Below, in pieces: positions 6,315-9,898 of a stretch of DNA of 9,898 nucleotides. The position numbers were made by a program, and so were the translations under genes. Numbering within the stretch: the first letter of the stretch is position 1; each line of letters begins with the position of its first letter. The stretch lies in the NCBI GenBank assembly GCA_029983495.1, contig JASBZJ010000061.1:1-9898 (forward strand). Reading direction: 5' to 3'. Below the pieces are notes generated by a model. The model searched no databases. It was given only the letters and a program-made list of their open reading frames with translations, and was not told where the DNA came from. This DNA is from Porphyromonas sp. (lineage in GTDB: Bacteria > Bacteroidota > Bacteroidia > Bacteroidales > Porphyromonadaceae).

Positions 6315-7781
6315 CTAAAGAAGGATAAGTTCGGATTGTGAGCCAGCTTTGAGTATAAAAAATCCACTTAATTTTTCGAATGACAATGCTCCACTTCCAA
6401 TGCGAGTTGCAACACATTTTCCCTCAAGACTGAATAGTTGCACAAGGCAATTGTTTGACACCTCTTGAACAATCAATTCGTTTTCGAAAAGGTAATAGCG
6501 TAACTTTTGGTTTGTTTCAAGTGCTTCATAACAATCTGCTATAGATTTCGCAATCACTTCGGGCGATTCTGGCGAAAAGATTCGTTTTTGTTTTATAAAA
6601 CCCGAGCTAACCGTAAATACAACTTGCTGTAGATTTTTTCGTTCTTCTACTGCAATAGTTGATGGGTTTATGATTAACGAATGGGTGTTTGTAGTTTGTT
6701 TAAACATTAGAAGACGCATATAATCACCCGCCTTCATTGTTCGCTTAATTCTTATTTCATCTATAAACGGAACAACAGCTTGGTGCTTGGGATTATGAAC
6801 TTCGAGTGACAAAAAGCAGCTTGGCGTACCCTTGCTAAAATTGAAACTAATAATTTGTTCATTTTGGGAGAGTTCTTCTTTTTTCGTCTCTAATAAATCA
6901 ACGTGGTTATTCCGCCCCAGCTTTTCATCATACAAGTTTACTACTAACGTATCACCTGCCGAGGCCTCTACTTTTATCTGAATTGTAAACTGGCCTTCAC
7001 CATTATCATTTCCTAATGTCATATTAGGAAGATCAAAATAACTCCATATCCCAAAAGAGGCATAACGATTACTTAATAACACGCCTCCTTGTGCTACTGA
7101 AAGAGGTGCTCCCCCCCAGCCCTTAACCTTACAAAAATCATCGATTGAAATTTTCGTTGCATTTGAAACTTCGATTGGTTCATCCCGATTACCAATATTA
7201 ATACCATTAAAATCTTCATAAAAAACAAACTCTCCTGCACTTTCAAATACCTCCTTTACGTATCCATTTACATTGTAAAATGCAGCATGATTATCAATTG
7301 CCCACAAAAGGTTGTACTTGTTATCGGTTAAATTACATTCAGGCGCATTCGATATGGGACTTAAAAACCTATAATCGGTTTCTTCCCAAAGTAATGGCAC
7401 TTCCTCTGTAGCATCACTAACCGCATCTCCACTTACGGAGTAAAGACGAATATAGTACTGTTCATTGGCTTGTATTACAGCAAGAGGGATAGCAGTAGCA
7501 GTAGCTTTCACTTCTCGTTTTTCGATACCATTTAGGTAGGATGGTGTGGAAAAGTAATTACTGCGACTATAAACCGAAATAAGGTATTTTGTTGCTTCTG
7601 GTACTTTTTTCCAACGAACTTCAATCCGCGATTTTTCTTCATTTCGCTTTATTGATATACTTTCAGCAATAGGCGGTTTTACCCCTTGTGCTAATACTGA
7701 AAATGAAGTTATTAATAGAAAGATGTGCAATAAAATAAACTTCATCATTGTTTGAGTGTCGAATGGCGATAGTTTCTTCAT
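6315..7781 (-). CDS. Exported FN3 plus jelly-roll protein with T9SS type A-like C-terminal domain
   Basis: This 488-aa protein is probably surface-anchored or secreted. The signal core is FILLHIFLLITSFSVLAQ (15-32). The Met pair at 12-13 (7748 and 7745) would give a tighter signal peptide than the first Met, so the start may be 33-36 bp downstream. Residues 36-130 look like a fibronectin type III domain (RIEVRWKKVPEATKYLISVY, then YYIRLYSVSGDAV). Residues about 185-346 (FVFYEDFNGINIGN to PFIDEIRIKR) look like a beta jelly-roll of the kind found in secreted Bacteroidota adhesins and peptidases, with no catalytic motif seen. The tail (CLVQLFSLEGKCVATRIG at 445-462, LSGFFILKAG at 471-480) fits a T9SS type A domain. 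A run of seven G in the coding strand encodes W-G-G near residue 222. It lies 96 bp below the 537-aa gene with a hairpin between; cotranscription is possible. Confidence 0.85.
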   Translation of the reverse strand: MKKLSPFDTQTMMKFILLHIFLLITSFSVLAQGVKPPIAESISIKRNEEKSRIEVRWKKVPEATKYLISVYSRSNYFSTPSYLNGIEKREVKATATAIPLAVIQANEQYYIRLYSVSGDAVSDATEEVPLLWEETDYRFLSPISNAPECNLTDNKYNLLWAIDNHAAFYNVNGYVKEVFESAGEFVFYEDFNGINIGNRDEPIEVSNATKISIDDFCKVKGWGGAPLSVAQGGVLLSNRYASFGIWSYFDLPNMTLGNDNGEGQFTIQIKVEASAGDTLVVNLYDEKLGRNNHVDLLETKKEELSQNEQIISFNFSKGTPSCFLSLEVHNPKHQAVVPFIDEIRIKRTMKAGDYMRLLMFKQTTNTHSLIINPSTIAVEERKNLQQVVFTVSSGFIKQKRIFSPESPEVIAKSIADCYEALETNQKLRYYLFENELIVQEVSNNCLVQLFSLEGKCVATRIGSGALSFEKLSGFFILKAGSQSELILL

Positions 7782-7830
7782 AATTCACTCAATAAGGAAC
7801 TTCCTTTTGCCAAATGTTATATACTTTTGA

Positions 7831-7863
7831 CCTTTGCACAGGGGGAATACCCCTCTGCAAAGG
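7831..7863. other. Strong hairpin between two surface-protein genes, no U-tract
   Basis: CCTTTGCA (7831-7838) pairs with TGCAAAGG (7856-7863). After one C/C mismatch, AGGGG (7840-7844) pairs with CCCCT (7850-7854) around the loop GAATA. It lies 15 bp past the stop of the 537-aa gene and about 50 bp before the next start. The minus strand continues TCAAAAGTATAT and the plus strand CCTTATAAAAAA, so neither side has the T-run of a standard intrinsic terminator. It could be a weak or Rho-assisted terminator, an mRNA-stabilising 3' hairpin, or a processing site. Confidence 0.6.
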
Positions 7864-7877
7864 CCTTATAAAAAAGT

Positions 7878-9491
7878 TTATAGTACTACAACCTTTGTAG
7901 CTCCATTTTGCGAAGTTAATATATAGATACCTTTTATTAGGGGAATATTTATTTCTCCACAAACTGTTCCGCGCCAAATAAGGCTACCTGCCATATCGTA
8001 CAGTTCAAAGTCGGTTCTATCGCTTGTAGCGATAGTAGCACTACCCTTACCTCCACAAACCGAAAAACTTGCTTTGTTTAGTACATTTTCGCTATTGAGC
8101 ATTATTTTATCGGTTTCAATTATTTTGGCAATAGCAGCAAAGTCACCACCCGTTTTGCTATCCTTGTAAACGTCTTTCTTACCAATAGGAACATATAAAG
8201 TTCCATCCTCTTCCAAATTCGAGGGGAATAGCCCCACAAAGGTTTCCTCGTGCTTCGGAGGTGTTTGCGCAAGAACTTGGAATATTAAGAGATTCTCACA
8301 AAAGCTAAAGCAGGATCTTCCCAATGTTTCACATTTAGAACCAAGTAGAACTTGTTTTATTTGCGAACATCCCAAAAATGCCATAGAACCAATCTTCTTT
8401 ATAGAGGGTAAGCGTACCTCTGTTATCGATTCATTGAAGAAGAAACCTGCGTCTCCAATTTCCTCCAGGGTTTCAGGAAATGTGTATGATTTAAAACCGG
8501 CATTCGAAAAACAGCCATCATCAATTCGTTTTACGCCATTAGGAATAACGAACTTTTCCGAATCCCATTTTTTGGCTACCGGGCATTTGATAAGTATTGT
8601 TAAGTCCTTTGAATATAGGCACCCATCCTTAACAATAAAGTTCTTATTCCCATCCGCAACTTTAATGGTTTCTAATTCGGTGTCACCTGATAGTACACTT
8701 TTGCCAAACTCAGCTAGTGAAGCAGGCAAACTTACATGTTTAAGTACATTAGCCATATCCATTGCTCGGTCGCCTATAGCAACAACCCCTTCGGGAACAT
8801 CAATCGATTCAATACGTTGCAACGAATGCATACTATAGGGGCGTATTACACGTAATTCCTTTGGAAAGTTAACAGTTTCGATAAATGGGCTTGTGTATAC
8901 AAGTTCCGATTTATCCTTTACGAACAACATCCCGTTCTCCATTACAAAGTTGGGGTTACCTTCCTCAAGAACAACAGCCCCTGGGTTACGCGAAAAAGAG
9001 CTGTTGCCAATTTTCTCTAACTGCTTGCCCAACACAAACTTTTTTATTTTCGCACAACCATTAAATGACTCGAATCCAATCGAGGTAATTTTACCTCCAA
9101 TTACTAGCTCGTTCATTTCGAGCTTACCGCAACCATCAAATGCGTAGTCGCCTATTTTTCGTAAACTTTCGTTGAACTCAATCGCTCTAAGTTCTGTTGC
9201 GCTTTGAAATGCCTTATCACCAATTTCAACAACTGTATAAACTTGTTTGTTGTAAGTAACAGTTTCGGGTAAAACAAACTGTCCAGCGTACCGACGCCCA
9301 ACAGTATTATCCCCTGGTTTGCGAGGAACTAAAGCAACTTCCTTCTTTTGCTCATCCAAAATTTCGAAGCGCATACCTAAGGGTTTGTCGTAAAAACTAA
9401 CTGGGTTTTGGGCTTTCATCGTAAAGCCATTCCACATTAAGGGTAACATAGTTACCAGTACCACAAGAGCAAATTGTAATCGTCTTTTCAT
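7878..9491 (-). CDS. Exported BspA-type LRR_5 protein with T9SS type A-like C-terminal domain
   Basis: This is a 537-aa predicted surface protein. The chosen start is the ATG at 9491, because MKRRLQFALVVLVTMLPLMW begins a clear signal peptide (cleavage near MKA-QN, about 27). An in-frame ATG at 9569 adds 26 residues that lie across the likely leader. Residues 29-90 form a short beta-rich lead-in. Residues 85-415 are LRR_5 repeats of the BspA family (VVEIGDKAFQSATELRAIEF, LRKIGDYAFDGC, LEEIGDAGFFFNESITEVRL). Two interruptions carry the family's NGMLFVKDKSELVY (186-199) and DGCLYSKDLTILIKCP (289-304) motifs. The tail (FELYDMAGSLIWRG at 495-508, KGIYILTSQNGATKVVVL at 520-537) is a good T9SS type A domain. 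BspA relatives are linked to adhesion to host matrix and to coaggregation; that role here is inferred. Its leader closely matches that of the split LRR gene. Confidence 0.92.
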   Translation of the reverse strand: MKRRLQFALVVLVTMLPLMWNGFTMKAQNPVSFYDKPLGMRFEILDEQKKEVALVPRKPGDNTVGRRYAGQFVLPETVTYNKQVYTVVEIGDKAFQSATELRAIEFNESLRKIGDYAFDGCGKLEMNELVIGGKITSIGFESFNGCAKIKKFVLGKQLEKIGNSSFSRNPGAVVLEEGNPNFVMENGMLFVKDKSELVYTSPFIETVNFPKELRVIRPYSMHSLQRIESIDVPEGVVAIGDRAMDMANVLKHVSLPASLAEFGKSVLSGDTELETIKVADGNKNFIVKDGCLYSKDLTILIKCPVAKKWDSEKFVIPNGVKRIDDGCFSNAGFKSYTFPETLEEIGDAGFFFNESITEVRLPSIKKIGSMAFLGCSQIKQVLLGSKCETLGRSCFSFCENLLIFQVLAQTPPKHEETFVGLFPSNLEEDGTLYVPIGKKDVYKDSKTGGDFAAIAKIIETDKIMLNSENVLNKASFSVCGGKGSATIATSDRTDFELYDMAGSLIWRGTVCGEINIPLIKGIYILTSQNGATKVVVL

Positions 9492-9594
9492 ACTAAATTG
9501 TATTCCAATTGTTATCTTTAAATCCAGATAAAAATAGAGCGACACTAAACGAACAAGCAAACAGCCCAAACGTTCGACCTTTTTGAGTCCATCG

Positions 9595-9602
9595 CAAAGG
9601 TA
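9595..9602 (-). promoter_or_regulatory. Candidate -7 box (TACCTTTG) for the BspA-type LRR gene
   Basis: On the minus strand this reads TACCTTTG, a full TAnnTTTG match, within TTTATTTACCTTTGCGATG. It is 104 bp from the ATG at 9491, giving a leader of about 95 nt. If it is the promoter, transcription would start near 9588, just downstream of the alternative ATG at 9569 being only about 20 nt into the message; the signal peptide still favours 9491. Confidence 0.5.
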
Positions 9603-9616
9603 AATAAAAAATCGGA

Positions 9617-9645
9617 TTTAGGAACTAAAAAATGTTGTATATTTG
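9617..9645 (+). promoter_or_regulatory. Candidate ssrA promoter (TATATTTG -7 box)
   Basis: TATATTTG at 9638-9645 fits TAnnTTTG exactly. A TTTA at 9617-9620 could serve as a weak -33 element at a slightly short spacing of 17 nt. Transcription would begin near 9652, about 90 nt before the mature tmRNA 5' end, so a precursor trimmed at the 5' side is implied. No other good match lies closer to ssrA. Confidence 0.5.
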
Positions 9646-9708
9646 CAGTGCGAACAAAAAGCCAATATGGGTAACTAGTTAAGGCGTTAGCTATACCTTA
9701 GGCTACAA

Positions 9709-9730
9709 AAGCACTTTTGTAAAAGTGTTT
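9709..9730 (+). other. Short hairpin in the ssrA 5' precursor region
   Basis: CACTTT and AAAGTG pair around a TGTA loop, and flanking AAG/TTT extends the stem with one G-T pair. It ends 12 nt before the mature tmRNA. It is AT-rich, and with the following TTTCTT it resembles a weak terminator, but it lies inside the presumed ssrA precursor, so a role in 5' processing or chance is more likely. Confidence 0.3.
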
Positions 9731-9742
9731 CTTATCGTTTTT

Positions 9743-9898
9743 GGGGTCGACCTGGCTTTGACAGCGTGAGAAAGGGTTCGTAAGCATGTCGTGTGTTGTT
9801 GCTGTGACACGTTTTCATCTAGCATCACTAACTTTTTAATTGGCGAAAATAATTACGCTCTCGCTGCTTAAACTGAAGAACAGTAGGTTTAGCTTTAT
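9743..9898 (+). ncRNA. ssrA: tmRNA (ssrA), 5' part, cut by the window end
   Basis: Transfer-messenger RNA frees stalled ribosomes and tags the unfinished protein for proteolysis together with SmpB. The 5' end GGGGTCGACCTGGCTTTGAC matches the conserved tmRNA acceptor-arm start. The tag reading frame is at 9842-9871: GGC GAA AAT AAT TAC GCT CTC GCT GCT TAA, that is GENNYALAA and stop, with the typical ALAA end recognised by ClpXP-type proteases. CGTGT (9790-9794) can pair with ACACG (9807-9811), in the place of pseudoknot 1. The 3' half, with further pseudoknots and the T-arm and CCA region, lies beyond 9898. As I recall, this tag is the one known from Porphyromonas gingivalis, which supports the phylum call. 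Confidence 0.95.

Larger units (their letters stand above)
9492..9742. other. Divergent intergenic region between the BspA-type gene and ssrA
   Basis: These 251 bp hold the 5' leader of the minus-strand LRR gene, its -7 box (9595-9602), an oppositely facing -7 box (9638-9645) and a hairpin just before ssrA (9709-9730). The two -7 boxes are 35 bp apart, so the -33 regions of the two promoters would overlap. No coding sequence is supported. Confidence 0.6.

Noticed and set aside
7789..7977. 62-codon open frame on the minus strand
   Set aside because: It overlaps the 3' end of the 537-aa gene out of frame and runs through the hairpin; no features of a real protein.
8434..8838. 134-codon open frame on the plus strand
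   Set aside because: It lies wholly inside the BspA-type LRR gene on the other strand, has low-complexity composition with no signal or motif, and no start context.
9492..9569. 26-residue N-terminal extension of the BspA-type gene
   Set aside because: The signal peptide starts properly at 9491 and matches the leader of its neighbour; the extension falls in the expected 5' leader.

Overview
The window looks like a Bacteroidota chromosome, most likely order Bacteroidales and possibly Porphyromonas-like. Three things point there. The tmRNA encodes the tag GENNYALAA. Candidate promoters carry the TAnnTTTG -7 box of this phylum. The long genes encode exported leucine-rich-repeat (LRR) or adhesin-like proteins whose C-termini resemble type IX secretion (T9SS) sorting domains. 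The genus is a guess from these traits only.

Layout: every protein gene is on the minus strand, so transcription runs from high to low coordinates. From the right, a divergent intergenic region (9492-9742) separates the 5' part of the tmRNA gene ssrA (+ strand, cut by the window end) from a 537-aa BspA-type LRR protein (7878-9491). Next come a 96-bp gap with a strong hairpin, a 488-aa FN3 plus jelly-roll exported protein (6315-7781), and a 598-bp gene-poor stretch with the remnant of a small signal-peptide gene (6027-6215). Then comes a two-module LRR gene interrupted by one frameshift (3115-5716). A 450-bp gap with a perfect inverted-repeat terminator separates it from an 878-aa protein that joins a FISUMP domain to BspA-type LRRs (28-2664).

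How the genes fit together: all four large products have an N-terminal signal peptide and, once the frameshift is corrected, a C-terminal T9SS-like domain. They read as a cluster of surface or secreted adhesion proteins rather than a metabolic pathway. No T9SS machinery gene, transposase, integrase, CRISPR array or tRNA was seen.

The most interesting spot is the frameshift at 4076-4111. The first reading frame stops at a CTT TAG C site that follows GGAGG by exactly three bases, the same architecture as the +1 programmed frameshift site of prfB. A +1 shift there would join the two frames into an 866-residue protein and add the missing C-terminal secretion domain. An ordinary one-base insertion or a sequencing error explains the same data, and the sequence alone cannot decide.
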